From an uncultured Spirochaetota bacterium (GTDB taxonomy: Bacteria > Spirochaetota > Spirochaetia > JAFGXN01), in contig CALXKN010000002.1 of assembly GCA_944388995.1 (NCBI GenBank), positions 62,001 to 126,000 of the forward strand: DNA of 64,000 nt, in the 5' to 3' direction. The notes under the pieces were generated by a model. The model worked only from the letters and a program-made list of their open reading frames with translations, had not been told where the DNA came from and made no database searches. Position 1 is the first letter of the stretch. The number at the start of each line of letters is the position of its first letter. Shown here in pieces: positions 1-9,901 of this stretch. The translations under genes were made by a program, and so were the position numbers.

Positions 1-2334
1 TTTGCTTTTTTATTTTTTTCCTGTACGGCCGGTTTCATTATCGAACCTCAAAAGGGGACGGTCGGTTTGGGCGAAGCTGTTTTCCCCGAACCGGAGCCGT
101 TTGTTCCGGATCCCATTGAAGTCACCGGTTTGCGGGCCACTCAGGAAACATATATCAACGAAATTCATGTAACATGGAATACCGTGTCGGCCGGCGTTTA
201 TTACTGGCGGCTTTTTTGGTTTACGAGTGCGGCCGAAGCCGAAACCGAGCGGAAAGAGGCATTGTCCGACGGATTTTATCAGACGGATGAAATTTCGGTG
301 CGGGCGCCGGTTTCTCCCCGCCTGTCGGTTGCCGCCGACTCCTATGAACACATTTTTACCTATGCTGCTGACGGAAGCGAAATTCCGTTACCCTCCGGAC
401 AGACTTTTTACTATCTTTTGAAAGGGTATGACGGCGCCAGCCGGATAACAGCCTGTTCGGAAATAGCTGTCGGGAAAACGGCTGCGGTTCCTTACGACGT
501 AACGGCGAGCCGAAACTATCAGCCGCAGAACCCCGAAGACCCTGCTTTCATCACGCTGATGTGGAAGTGGGACAATCCCGATTCTGTGTTTCGGGTGGAG
601 CGCGCAAAGGCGCCTTTTTCTTCGGAACAGACTTGGACTAACAGAGGTATCGTTAAACCGGAATTTAAAGACGGTTTTTACACATACATTGAAGAATTTT
701 CGCATGACGGCGGGTGCAGTTTCGGTTCGGAAGACAATCCGGATGTCAAATGTTCCGAGTCTTGTTTGATCGGAGCCGAATTCGGATACCGGATTTATGC
801 CGTCACCGACGGCGTTGAGTCTTTGCCGAGTCAAATGGTTCAGGGACTGACAGTCAAATGGGGAACGCCTCCCGCAGTAACAAATTTTAAAGCAACGCAG
901 GGACTTTACGGCAGGAAAATCGCTTTGTCGTGGGACGCTTCTGCGGACGGAAACCTGCAGGGGTATGTTCTGTTTTTCAAAACGGCGGCAAACAGCGAAT
1001 GGGAGTCGATGCGCCTTTCCTCAGATGCGACCGGCTGCGATTATGAAACCGACTCTTTTAATATTATGCAGTTTTATGTGGCGGCTGAGAATTTACTGGG
1101 AACAGGTTCGCCGAGCGAAACAGAGTCAGGCTATATCATTCCCCAGGTCAAAGATACTTCCGGCAGTTTATTGGAATATGAATCGCAGATTAATGTGACG
1201 TGGACTCCGGTATCGGTCGGGGAAGGTGAAATTGTATACAACCTCTACCGCAGTGAAACAACGGCGGGAGAAGGAACTCTGATTGCGGAAGATTTAACCG
1301 AAGCGTCATATACCGACGACGATGAAACGCTGCAGCAGGGAAAAGTTTATTATTATTCGGTTGAGCCGCGGAATACGGCCGCCGAACCGCCCGCAGACGG
1401 AATCGGACATAAAACCGCATTCAGAGACACATACGGGGTTACGGGAAGCATGCCGCAGCCTGAGTTTACGGTTTCAACGGGAGAGAGCAGCATTAAACTG
1501 ACGCTTTCCAACAGACCGGCATATTGTTACACTAACGTCAACGCCGAACGGTGGGTTTATACACCTTCTTATACGAAAAAACCGAGTGCGTCAAAAGGAA
1601 CTCCGTCACAGCCGGCAACGTGGATTCAGACACTGCAGTTTAAGAACCGCTGGACAAGAAGCAAAAAAGAGTCGGTTGCTGTTGAAAAATCGACGGATGC
1701 CGTAATCGTCGATTCCTCATCGGTATTCGGATACAACGATTACACGGTTTATTATGGATTCGATATTCCCGAAATTTCTTTTTCAGCCCACTCGGAAGCA
1801 AGCGTCAAAAAATCCGGTTACCGCCAAATTTCCAATGAAGAGTTTTTGATCAATGCCCTGCGCGTTATCGACTTTTCCCAGTCGTACCTGACTCGAATCC
1901 ATGAACCAGGAACGGGAGCCGCCGGTTTTGATTCCGTTTCCATAAACGGGTACAACGGCTGGTCTTCCGGAAACTGCGGCGGCGCAGGCGGTAAATGCGA
2001 AGATAAGAAAGAGGCTCCGAATAAGGGATGTTTCCACTATTGGGCGCAATTAGGCATGGGAGAAGTGACGGTTCCTTTGATGTACAACGACTTTGAAGCG
2101 TTTGATATGATTTTCAATTCAATCGGCACCGGCCATCAGACGAAAGTAAATTTGTCGGCTAACGGAACTTTAACCGGTTATATCAATATCACCGGACTTT
2201 ATTCCGGTAAACTGACTTTCAATCTGACAATTACCGATTCCGTCAAAGCCGGAGGAACCTACACGGTTCAGCAGGCAGGAAAAGCGGCAGAAAATTTGTC
2301 GTGGAATGCCGATGAAAAGTATTTTAACAAGTAA
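1..2334 (+). CDS. FN3-like surface lipoprotein, 5' end cut by window edge
   Basis: The frame is open from base 1 and begins inside a hydrophobic stretch ending F-L-F-F-S-C (Cys codon at 22-24), a lipobox, so the mature protein is probably a lipid-anchored cell-surface or periplasmic protein of about 770 residues. The TTG at 67 is not a real start because the signal peptide lies upstream in frame. The body holds several fibronectin-III-like beta-sandwich repeats, recognisable from phrases such as INVTWTPV, KIALSWDAS and HVTWNTV at roughly 90-100 residue spacing. The C-terminal third is not FN3-like and has a Gly/Cys-rich patch (GNCGGAGGKC) before a beta-rich tail. No catalytic motif is visible. 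A related but broken lipoprotein gene follows 26 bp downstream. Function unknown; adhesion or glycan binding is only a guess. Confidence 0.75.
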   Translation, partial: FAFLFFSCTAGFIIEPQKGTVGLGEAVFPEPEPFVPDPIEVTGLRATQETYINEIHVTWNTVSAGVYYWRLFWFTSAAEAETERKEALSDGFYQTDEISVRAPVSPRLSVAADSYEHIFTYAADGSEIPLPSGQTFYYLLKGYDGASRITACSEIAVGKTAAVPYDVTASRNYQPQNPEDPAFITLMWKWDNPDSVFRVERAKAPFSSEQTWTNRGIVKPEFKDGFYTYIEEFSHDGGCSFGSEDNPDVKCSESCLIGAEFGYRIYAVTDGVESLPSQMVQGLTVKWGTPPAVTNFKATQGLYGRKIALSWDASADGNLQGYVLFFKTAANSEWESMRLSSDATGCDYETDSFNIMQFYVAAENLLGTGSPSETESGYIIPQVKDTSGSLLEYESQINVTWTPVSVGEGEIVYNLYRSETTAGEGTLIAEDLTEASYTDDDETLQQGKVYYYSVEPRNTAAEPPADGIGHKTAFRDTYGVTGSMPQPEFTVSTGESSIKLTLSNRPAYCYTNVNAERWVYTPSYTKKPSASKGTPSQPATWIQTLQFKNRWTRSKKESVAVEKSTDAVIVDSSSVFGYNDYTVYYGFDIPEISFSAHSEASVKKSGYRQISNEEFLINALRVIDFSQSYLTRIHEPGTGAAGFDSVSINGYNGWSSGNCGGAGGKCEDKKEAPNKGCFHYWAQLGMGEVTVPLMYNDFEAFDMIFNSIGTGHQTKVNLSANGTLTGYINITGLYSGKLTFNLTITDSVKAGGTYTVQQAGKAAENLSWNADEKYFNK

Positions 2335-2360
2335 GGCAATCCGCGGCGGCAGGGGTAAAA

Positions 2361-3307
2361 ATGAAAAAGATCCGAACGCTTCTCGTTCTGATTTTACTCT
2401 GCTTCGCTTGTGAGCCTGTCAGAAAGAGCGGAAAAATCGATAATCAGGTACTTTCTGTTGTTTTGGAAAGCAAAAAGGCGGTTTATTGCGGCGGAGAGGA
2501 AATTTTTATACGGGCGAAAGTTTCTTCCCGACTCAATACGGTAAGGATTTTTTTGAATGGTATTCCAACAGAAAGTACGAACCGGACCTGCTGACAGCAG
2601 GCTGTAGTTGCATTACGCCGAAGATTCCGTAACTACCATAGCTTTGGACGGTTACTGTAAGAGTTCGTGTCGGTATTTATATCGCTGCAGATTCGATGTC
2701 TGCCCGCATTGCCCCTCCGCAGATACAGCGGCTGTTTTTTTTGATTCCGTCCGCCTCAAACCGCAGTCGCCGCAAATTTAACGCTGGTAATGAATGGAAG
2801 CCGTTTCGGAACCCATACGCTTTCGGTTGAGGTTTCCGACAGGGTGTCGGCTGTCCGCCGCTCCTGTGCGGTAAAGGTCGCTCTTGTTCCCGGCGCCGTG
2901 ATTGCCGGAGAATCGGGGGAACTTTCCGCCCGTTTCGGCGACGACTTGGAGGTTTCGGCGGGAGTCAAAGCTGCGGCTTTGACTCCCGCCTTGAAGATTT
3001 ATTTGCCGATTTTGCGACGGCAGTTGTTTTATCCGATCTCAAGAATCTTCCCTCCGTTTCCCGTAAGCGTTACAACGCTGTCGGAGGATTTGTTTATTCG
3101 CAAAGCCTCCGCGCGGGCGCCGTCGACTTAAACGCATACATTTATGAAAACCAATCCGGACCGCGGTTTTCAGTCGGTGCGCCGCATTTAGAAGCGCCGT
3201 CGGAAAATTATTCGCAGCGATTTTACAGGATGACAGCGGAAAGCGGTTATTCGCCCGTTTCGGGAACGGTTCCGGACGGCTGTACGCTCACTGTCGTCGA
3301 AAAATAA
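2361..3307 (+). pseudogene. decayed lipoprotein gene with several frameshifts
   Basis: It opens with a good lipoprotein signal (MKKIRTLLVLILLCFAC, lipobox C-F-A-C) and about 77 codons, then stops at 2594. Coding-like sequence resumes at about 2790 in the same frame, and from about 2981 it continues in another frame (beginning DSRLEDLFADF and ending TLTVVEK) up to a TAA at 3305-3307. The switch falls at a short inverted repeat (caaagctgcggctttg) at 2966-2981. Between 2594 and 2790 all frames are broken. The middle part (SRFGTHTLSVEVSDR) resembles an Ig-like beta strand. It was probably a second surface lipoprotein like its upstream neighbour, now inactivated. Assembly errors could explain one shift but hardly all of them. 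Confidence 0.6.
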
Positions 3308-3366
3308 AATTTCCGCATTTTGTTAAAATTCCCCGCCTCTTTCTGTCCGATCGGTTTAAAATTGAT

Positions 3367-3381
3367 TATATTAATAATATA
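3367..3381. promoter_or_regulatory. AT-rich inverted repeat upstream of clpB
   Basis: TATATTA-A-TAATATA is a perfect 7-1-7 inverted repeat ending 7 bases before the clpB ribosome-binding site (AGGAGG, 3388-3393). It covers the only plausible -10 region. It is not a CIRCE element. It could be an operator or just AT-rich chance. Confidence 0.3.
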
Positions 3382-3397
3382 GGAAACAGGAGGTTTT

Positions 3398-5995
3398 ATG
3401 GACTGGGATAAATATACCGAAAATGCGAAAAATGCCATTCAAGAGGCGGCGGCGCAAGCCATCAAAAACGACAACAGTGAGGTTACTTGCGAACACTTTT
3501 TACTTGCCTTGTTGGAACAAGAAGGAACGATGTTGTCAACGCTTCTCGAACGGCTGGAAGTGAAAACAGATGAGCTGATAGAGCGCGTTCGGCGAGCCGT
3601 TCGTTCTTTGCCGAAGGTAACCGGAGGCAATGCGGAACCGCGGCTGAGCGGTGAACTGAACCGTGTGATTGTTAAGGCCGAAAACGAAGCGGACGCTTTC
3701 AAAGATTCTTATGTTAACGTCAACCACCTCTTTTTGTCGCTTTTAAAAAGCGGCGGTTCGGTTGCGTCGATTTTGCGGGAGTTCGGTTTGACCGCTGACC
3801 GAGTATCGGCCGTTTTAAGACAGGTTGCCGATGCTTCCGGCGGTGAAAACGGTGATAAGGAAGGCGGTGATAAAATTCTTGAGAAATACTGCAAGGATTT
3901 GACGAAATTGGCTCGGCAGGAGAAATTGGATCCCGTCATCGGTCGTGACGAAGAAATCCGCCGCGTGATGCAGGTGCTTTCCCGTCGGACGAAGAACAAT
4001 CCGGTGCTGATCGGTGAACCGGGTGTCGGAAAAACGGCGATTGTTGAAGGATTGGCACGGAGGATTGTCTCCGGCGACGTTCCCGATTCGCTGAAAAATC
4101 GACGACTTTTAGCGCTTGACTTGGGCGCACTGTTGGCGGGTGCTAAATTCCGCGGTGAATTTGAGGAGCGGCTGAAAGGCGTTATTGAAAAAGTGACAGC
4201 ATCCGACGGAAAAATCATTCTCTTTATCGATGAACTGCACACGTTGGTCGGTGCGGGCGCAGCTGAAGGTTCGACAGACGCCTCTAACTTGCTGAAACCG
4301 GCATTGGCGCGCGGTCAGCTGAGAGCCATCGGGGCGACAACGCTCGATGAATATCGAAAATACATTGAAAAGGATGCTGCGTTGGAGCGGCGCTTTCAAC
4401 CCGTGTACACCGGCGAACCGAGCGTTGAATCGACCATTGCGATTTTGCGCGGAATTAAGGACAAATACGAGGTGCATCACGGCGTTCGCATCAAAGACGA
4501 TGCGTTGGTGGCGGCCGCCGTTTTGTCCGACCGCTACATTACCGGTCGTTTTTTACCGGATAAAGCGATCGATTTGGTCGATGAAGCGGCCAGCCGTTTG
4601 AAAATGGAAATTGAAAGTCAGCCGTTGGAGCTGGATCAATACAATCGGAAACTGCTTCAACTGGAAATCGAGAAGAAATCTCTGGAAAAAGAGAGCGACA
4701 AAGCGAGCGTCGATCGGCTGAAAAAACTTGAAAAGGAGTACTCCGAACTGAAAGAGGTTCAAACAAAGCTGACAATGAAGTGGCAGTCGGAGAAGGAAAT
4801 TATCGGCGAAATCCAGTCAAGAAAAGAAAAACTCGAGCAGCTGAAAGCGCAGGAGACGCAGTTCGAACGCGAAGGCAATCTGGCAAAGGCAGGCGAGGTG
4901 AAGTACGGACTCATTCCGCAGACCCGCAAAGAGATTGAAGATTTAAGCGTTAAGCTCAAAACGATGGGCGACGATCGCCTGTTGAGGGAAGAGGTCTCCG
5001 AAGAGGACATCGCGAAGGTTGTTTCGACGTGGACAGGAATCCCGGTAAGAAAGATGCTCTCATCTGAAATGGAAAAACTGATGAAGCTTGAAGAGATTTT
5101 GGGACAGAGGGTCGTCGGTCAAAGTGACGGAATCCGCGCGGTCAGCGACGCGATTCGCCGCAATAAAACCGGTCTGTCGGATGAAAACCGTCCGCTCGGT
5201 TCGTTCCTTTTTTTGGGGCCGACCGGTGTTGGAAAAACGGAGTTGGCAAAAGCGTTGGCGGCCTTCCTTTTCGACGACGAAAAGGCGCTGACACGTATCG
5301 ACATGAGCGAGTACATGGAAAAACACGCCGTTTCCCGCTTAATCGGAGCGCCTCCGGGGTATGTCGGTTACGATCAGGGCGGACAGCTGACGGAAGCCGT
5401 CAGACGGCGGCCGTATTCGGTGGTTCTGTTCGACGAAATCGAAAAAGCACATCCCGATGTGTTCAACGTACTCTTGCAGCTGCTTGATGACGGACGGTTG
5501 ACCGACGGACAGGGACGGGTTGTCAACTTTCGCAACTCGATTATCATTCTGACAAGCAATATCGGCAGTGAGCTGATTTTGGAAACCGCCGATCCTAAGC
5601 AAATTGAAGAGAAAATTTTGCAGCAGCTGAAACACTATTTCAAACCGGAGTTTTTAAACCGAATCGACGAAACCGTCATTTTTCACCGTTTGGACAAAGA
5701 ACACATTCGTGAAATCGTAAAGATTCAGCTGCGTCGGATCGAAAAACGCCTTTCAGGGCGCAACATCGTCGTTTCATTCGGCGACGGATTGGTCGATCAT
5801 ATTGCGGAGGAAGGATTTGATCCCGTTTACGGCGCCCGTCCCGTTAAGAGGGCGATTCAAAATGATGTGGAAAACGAATTGGCAAAGGCAATGCTGACAG
5901 GCCGTTTCGGAGATGGCGACGCCGTGCAGATGGATTGGCAAGGCAATCAAGCGGTTATTGAAGTAACAAAAGCAGCGTCTGCGGAAGAGAGCTGA
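3398..5995 (+). CDS. clpB: ATP-dependent disaggregase chaperone ClpB
   Basis: ClpB is a hexameric cytosolic AAA+ unfoldase that works with DnaK to rescue aggregated proteins. The 865-residue length is normal for the family. Domains in order: N-terminal Clp-N double repeat (1-145), AAA-1 with Walker A GEPGVGKT at about 206-213 and Walker B FIDELH, a coiled-coil middle domain (about 400-525, the ClpB hallmark that separates it from ClpA/ClpC), AAA-2 with Walker A GPTGVGKT at about 607, and a C-terminal small domain. The start is fixed by AGGAGG five bases upstream of the ATG. It is followed at once by a rho-independent terminator, so it is probably a single-gene unit. Heat-shock control is expected, but no CIRCE is visible. 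Confidence 0.97.
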   Translation: MDWDKYTENAKNAIQEAAAQAIKNDNSEVTCEHFLLALLEQEGTMLSTLLERLEVKTDELIERVRRAVRSLPKVTGGNAEPRLSGELNRVIVKAENEADAFKDSYVNVNHLFLSLLKSGGSVASILREFGLTADRVSAVLRQVADASGGENGDKEGGDKILEKYCKDLTKLARQEKLDPVIGRDEEIRRVMQVLSRRTKNNPVLIGEPGVGKTAIVEGLARRIVSGDVPDSLKNRRLLALDLGALLAGAKFRGEFEERLKGVIEKVTASDGKIILFIDELHTLVGAGAAEGSTDASNLLKPALARGQLRAIGATTLDEYRKYIEKDAALERRFQPVYTGEPSVESTIAILRGIKDKYEVHHGVRIKDDALVAAAVLSDRYITGRFLPDKAIDLVDEAASRLKMEIESQPLELDQYNRKLLQLEIEKKSLEKESDKASVDRLKKLEKEYSELKEVQTKLTMKWQSEKEIIGEIQSRKEKLEQLKAQETQFEREGNLAKAGEVKYGLIPQTRKEIEDLSVKLKTMGDDRLLREEVSEEDIAKVVSTWTGIPVRKMLSSEMEKLMKLEEILGQRVVGQSDGIRAVSDAIRRNKTGLSDENRPLGSFLFLGPTGVGKTELAKALAAFLFDDEKALTRIDMSEYMEKHAVSRLIGAPPGYVGYDQGGQLTEAVRRRPYSVVLFDEIEKAHPDVFNVLLQLLDDGRLTDGQGRVVNFRNSIIILTSNIGSELILETADPKQIEEKILQQLKHYFKPEFLNRIDETVIFHRLDKEHIREIVKIQLRRIEKRLSGRNIVVSFGDGLVDHIAEEGFDPVYGARPVKRAIQNDVENELAKAMLTGRFGDGDAVQMDWQGNQAVIEVTKAASAEES

Positions 5996-6016
5996 AAACG
6001 CATTCGGCTGCCTCAA

Positions 6017-6048
6017 CCCCGATCGGCGGATTGACCGGTCGGGGTTTT
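6017..6048 (+). terminator. rho-independent terminator of clpB
   Basis: A 10-bp stem (CCCCGATCGG pairing with CCGGTCGGGG, one G-T pair) with an 8-base loop is followed by TTTT. It ends at the stop codon of the convergent peptidase gene. Confidence 0.8.
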
Positions 6049-6949
6049 ATTGTACCGCCTTCGTGAACAGAAACAGTTCCGGTCGATATTCGAAGTGCAT
6101 ATTGTCCCAAATGGCCCATTTCCCGCCCCAAATGAAACCTTCGGCTTCAAACGAGTCAATGACAGCTTGCGGAGGGCACCAACGCTTTGAAATCGGTACC
6201 AACATCCAGTCGGGGTTGCGGTTTCGCTCCCAATTCCAATAAACGATTTTGTTGCCCCAGCCTTCGGGAAGAACGTCGACGGCGACAGCGTAACTGTGGA
6301 ACGAACGGCTGTTGGAGTCGCGGATTTCCCTCCAGTGGTAACAGTCGCAGGAGGCCAGGTCGTGCAGAAAAACGCGGACGTCGGCATTCCAAATGCGTTT
6401 GCGGTAAATGGATTTTTCGACACGCGCCAGCGGTTCGGCAATTTTTTCGTGAACCGTCATGCGTCGTCCCAAAAACGAAACGCGGGTCAGCCGTTTTTCA
6501 ATCGATTCCTGCGAGCGGGCGTCGTAAAGGGTGTCAAAAAAAACGGGAGACGAAACGGCTCCGTTTTTCCGCGCTTCTTTCGAGGTGTGGGTTTTCAGCT
6601 CGGCGATATAGCGGTCGTCCATATCGGCCGGATCTTTCATTTTTTTTGGATACCCGTAAAATTGCGAACGGTATTTATGCGATTCGGGAATCTGCTCTTC
6701 GGTCAGAAGTTTTCCTTCCTCCCAAAAAAGACGCACACTGTCGCCCGAATACGTTTCGGCAATCATTGCCCAATCCTTCCATTTATGATCGTAAACAATC
6801 TCCTTGATTTCGTTCGGATACGCTTTCTGAAGAATTTCCAGCGCCGTTTTCGGCGGCAGGTCTTTGATGCGGTAGGGACGGGAAAGTCCGGAAGTAAGAA
6901 AGAGTGAGCAAAGTAGTGTCAGCAAAATAATCTTCTTCATGATCTTCAT
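6047..6949 (-). CDS. exported M15-like (VanY/DacB-type) metallopeptidase
   Basis: The N-terminus (MKIMKKIILLTLLCSLFLTSG) is a signal peptide, so the protein is exported. The C-terminal 120 residues carry M15 peptidase hallmarks: S-F-H-S-Y-A-V-A-V-D, matching the zinc-binding SxHxxxxAxD pattern, and W-D-N-M-H-F-E near the end, matching the distal catalytic/zinc histidine. M15 enzymes cut D-Ala-D-Ala or L-Ala-D-Glu links in peptidoglycan peptides, so wall-peptide trimming is likely. The first ~150 residues match nothing I recognise and may be a targeting or regulatory part. The frame extends to 6979, but the inner ATG at 6949 (or 6940) fits the signal peptide better; no clear ribosome-binding site decides between them. 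It is convergent with clpB. Confidence 0.75.
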   Translation of the reverse strand: MKIMKKIILLTLLCSLFLTSGLSRPYRIKDLPPKTALEILQKAYPNEIKEIVYDHKWKDWAMIAETYSGDSVRLFWEEGKLLTEEQIPESHKYRSQFYGYPKKMKDPADMDDRYIAELKTHTSKEARKNGAVSSPVFFDTLYDARSQESIEKRLTRVSFLGRRMTVHEKIAEPLARVEKSIYRKRIWNADVRVFLHDLASCDCYHWREIRDSNSRSFHSYAVAVDVLPEGWGNKIVYWNWERNRNPDWMLVPISKRWCPPQAVIDSFEAEGFIWGGKWAIWDNMHFEYRPELFLFTKAVQ

Positions 6950-7078
6950 GTTATCATAAATATTGATTTTGGAAAACAAATTTATAAAATATTAAAATCC
7001 AATGAGAAACGTTCGTCCGTTTGTTAAAAATTCCTTTACTGTCGGAAATAGGTATGCTAAAATAAAATGAGGATTTTT

Positions 7079-8545
7079 ATGAAGAAAATAATGATTATCG
7101 GCGGCGGGATCTCCGGTCTCAGTGTGGGGATTTTCCTTCAAAAAAAGGGCTGCGCTACCGTTATATACGAAAAAAACGACCGTCCGGGCGGGGTCTGCAT
7201 TTGTCCGTCTGAAAAAGGATTTCATTTTGATTTAAGCTGCCGGCTGCTGAACGGAATCAAAAGCGGACGGCGTTACGGTTTGATGTGTGAAACCGGCGCG
7301 GTCTTTCCGGGATTGGCGACGGAGTCTTCCCTGTTTGAAATTTATCAGAATGAAGGCGAAATTTTCCGTGTTGAATGGAATTTAAGGGCCTTCCGGAAGT
7401 TGCTCGATCAATTATGCGCTTCCGAAGATGAACGGCGTATCGGGCAATTTTTTGAAACCGTCGGGAAATTTTACCGATTGTCTCAGGATGAAAGTGCGCA
7501 ACCGTTCCGGCTACTTTCATTAAAAGGAAAATGGGAATTTTTGAGAAAGCACGGGGCGTATGCCGTTATCCCGCGACGGATTGTTTCTCAGTCTTTCGAA
7601 CAATGGATAAACGGGTGGCAAAGCGGCTCGATCCGCAGGTTGTGGAGGGCTCTTTACCCCGATAATTATGCTTTATCCACATTTTTTGCCTATGCCGCGG
7701 CGCGTCTTTACGGCAACAGCGGCCGGCCGGTCGGCGGCTCAAAGGCGCTTGTTCACCGTCTGACGGAAACGTACCTCGGTCTCGGCGGACGCCTGGAAAC
7801 GGGGTCGCCTGTCGATGAAATTTTGTTGTCGGACGGGCGGGTTGCCGGTGTGCGGATCGGAAATCGGACGGAGACGGGCACAACAGTTGTCGCCGCCTGC
7901 GATATCGGTATGACTTTAGGAAAATTGCTGCAGGGACGGGTGAAGATTTCAAAGGCGGTCACTTTGCTCAGACATGGGGATTTATTTTACCCGCTTTTGA
8001 CGGTGTGCTACGGTTTGAACCGGCGCTTCGGGATTCCCGATACATTACTCCTTGAAGACGAAAAGGGGGTTGACGCGTCGCCCGATTTGACAAATAACCG
8101 CATTGAAATTCACTCGCTTGAAGCGGTTTCCGGGACGGCTCCACCCGGAAAAAGCGCGCTGATTGTCAATCTCCGCTGTGACTGGTATTTTTGGAAAAAT
8201 CTCCGCGAAAAAAGCGGGGAAGCGTACCGTCAGTACAAACTGATGGTTGTCGACGAATTGAATGCCTGCATGGAGCGGCGTTTCCCCGGGTTTACGGACT
8301 CTGTTGAATTGACGAAAGTTCTGACTCCTCTTTCATATGAACGCTTCTCTGTGCTGAATAAAGGATCGTGGCGAGGATTTGCGCCGACGGTGTTTTCAAT
8401 GAAGAACCGGATTCCGCATTTTGGTTCATCCTGTAAGGGACTCTATTTTTGCGGGCAGAGTATCGCTGTCGGCGGCGGCATTGACGCCGTTACCGAAGAC
8501 GCTTTTCAGACAGCTGAATGGATTGCGGCACGGGAGAGGTTTTAG
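7079..8545 (+). CDS. FAD-dependent oxidoreductase, phytoene-desaturase/amine-oxidase type
   Basis: The N-terminus KKIMIIGGGISGLSVG is a Rossmann FAD-binding motif (GxGxxG), followed by the E-K..D-R-P-G-G-V segment typical of CrtI-like and carotenoid-isomerase-like flavoproteins. The C-terminus has the matching second FAD contact (L-Y-F-C-G-Q-S-I-A-V-G-G-G-I). The family does FAD-linked desaturation, saturation or isomerisation of hydrophobic substrates; the substrate here cannot be read from sequence. No other carotenoid genes are in the window. The start at 7079 has GAGGA (7069-7073) at the right distance; the ATG at 7067 overlaps that site. It overlaps the convergent flavodoxin-fold gene by 4 bp. 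Confidence 0.8.
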   Translation: MKKIMIIGGGISGLSVGIFLQKKGCATVIYEKNDRPGGVCICPSEKGFHFDLSCRLLNGIKSGRRYGLMCETGAVFPGLATESSLFEIYQNEGEIFRVEWNLRAFRKLLDQLCASEDERRIGQFFETVGKFYRLSQDESAQPFRLLSLKGKWEFLRKHGAYAVIPRRIVSQSFEQWINGWQSGSIRRLWRALYPDNYALSTFFAYAAARLYGNSGRPVGGSKALVHRLTETYLGLGGRLETGSPVDEILLSDGRVAGVRIGNRTETGTTVVAACDIGMTLGKLLQGRVKISKAVTLLRHGDLFYPLLTVCYGLNRRFGIPDTLLLEDEKGVDASPDLTNNRIEIHSLEAVSGTAPPGKSALIVNLRCDWYFWKNLREKSGEAYRQYKLMVVDELNACMERRFPGFTDSVELTKVLTPLSYERFSVLNKGSWRGFAPTVFSMKNRIPHFGSSCKGLYFCGQSIAVGGGIDAVTEDAFQTAEWIAARERF

Positions 8546-9819
8546 CGGTCGGTACCGGATGAATTCCGATGGAGGTAGCGGGCGCGCATGGTTTCGATTT
8601 TTCTGCGCGACCTGAAATGGCGGTGAGAAGGCGGGGTTCCGAGCAGCTTTCGGTCAAATTCTTCAAGCAGATTTTCTTCCCGGACTCCGTCCGCAGCGGC
8701 ATCTGCTTCCGTTTCGCAGAGATGTGCGGTTTCCTGCGCCAGGGCAAAGAGGGCGTCCGTAATTTGTTTTGCGGATTCGTTACCGTCATTCGCAATGCCG
8801 ATGACCTCTTCTCCGTGCAGAATCGATTTTGTCCGGATGTATTTCTGCAGAGGGGAACGGTTTTTAAGATTTCCGGACAGCAGCCACACCGTTCTTTTCT
8901 TTTTTTGACGATCGAATCGTGCCGGGATAAAAATGCGGTCAAAGAAGAGTTTGAAAAGCGGCGGCAGAATGCCGAAGCGGACGTCGGCTGCAAAGATAAC
9001 AACGTCGGCGCTCTTATATTTCGGCAGGAGAATTTTCCCGATTGAGTCCGATTCAAAGCCGCAGAAGCGGGTTTCAAAACATCCGCATTTTCCTGCGCAG
9101 GGAAAACAAAGCGGCAGTTCCGATAAATTGACTTTTTCAATCGGCAGAGGAAAGCTTTTTTCCCAGGTTTCAATCATCTGAGGCAAATTCGTTTCTTCCG
9201 GCGGCGTTGCCGTAATGAGCAGAATCTTGGCTTTGGAATCCGTTCTTTTTTTTACCGGACGGAATGCGACGGGGCGGTAAGGAAGAAAACGGGATTGGAT
9301 TATTACGTAAAATTGCGGAGCGGAAATATTTTTTTCTTTTTTTTCGATAAAGGCGTCAAGGAAGCGGATTGCCGGGAGATCGTTTTTGGAATTCTTTTTT
9401 TCAGGACGGCAGTGGAATGCGGCGAACCAATTCATTTCCCACGATTGACAGGCTCCCGCCAGATATGCTTCGGCGTCATCGCTGGCAAAGAAAAAGGAGG
9501 TCATTACGGCGGTTGTGTGCTTGTTTTTCAGTAGCGAGCCTGCATTGTTTTGATTTATCAGATGGATGAAGGCGCAAATTTCAAAAGAAGGCAAAAGATT
9601 ACGGACCGGTATCAGCCAGATGACAGCGTCGCTCGTATTCATTGCCTGAAGATAGGAATCGAAAAAAGCTTTGTCTTCCGATAAGACTTTGATGTATTTC
9701 CCGACTTCGAGAATTTCAAACCGAAAACGGTTTTTCCTTGAATTCATCCAGGCTAAAGCGGGTTTTATGGAGGCGCTTTCTTTTCCGCGGTTACTGCCGG
9801 CAATAAAAACGATTTTCAT
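8542..9819 (-). CDS. tandem flavodoxin-fold NAD(P)H:FMN reductase-like protein
   Basis: The 425-residue protein holds two flavodoxin-like folds. The first starts MKIVFIAGSNRG, a phosphate-loop-like start of the FMN_red family, and the second starts at about residue 205 with AKILLITATPP. The second half has a compact cysteine group C-F-P-C-A-G-K-C-G-C followed by C six residues later, then the SADVVIFAADVRFG-xLPPLFKxFFDRI segment seen in iron-sulfur flavoproteins and NADPH-dependent FMN reductases. This suggests FMN plus possibly an Fe-S cluster in the second domain; the first domain lacks these cysteines. A basic, low-complexity tail follows. The start has GGAG upstream. It is probably cytosolic redox chemistry; partner and substrate are unknown. 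Confidence 0.7.
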   Translation of the reverse strand: MKIVFIAGSNRGKESASIKPALAWMNSRKNRFRFEILEVGKYIKVLSEDKAFFDSYLQAMNTSDAVIWLIPVRNLLPSFEICAFIHLINQNNAGSLLKNKHTTAVMTSFFFASDDAEAYLAGACQSWEMNWFAAFHCRPEKKNSKNDLPAIRFLDAFIEKKEKNISAPQFYVIIQSRFLPYRPVAFRPVKKRTDSKAKILLITATPPEETNLPQMIETWEKSFPLPIEKVNLSELPLCFPCAGKCGCFETRFCGFESDSIGKILLPKYKSADVVIFAADVRFGILPPLFKLFFDRIFIPARFDRQKKKRTVWLLSGNLKNRSPLQKYIRTKSILHGEEVIGIANDGNESAKQITDALFALAQETAHLCETEADAAADGVREENLLEEFDRKLLGTPPSHRHFRSRRKIETMRARYLHRNSSGTDR

Positions 9820-9901
9820 TTTTTCTCCGTTTCGTTTCTTTTTTATCGGAACGGCGGGTTTTAAAATTGACGGGAGGAACCTTTCCGTTTATAATAAAAG
9901 A

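Noticed and set aside
3300-3397. CIRCE heat-shock operator upstream of clpB
   Set aside because: No TTAGCACTC/GAGTGCTAA pair; only an AT-rich 7-1-7 repeat is present.
9671-9901. Longer start for the OmpA-like protein
   Set aside because: The extra 77 residues lie antisense to the flavodoxin-fold gene, and the signal peptide begins at 9902.
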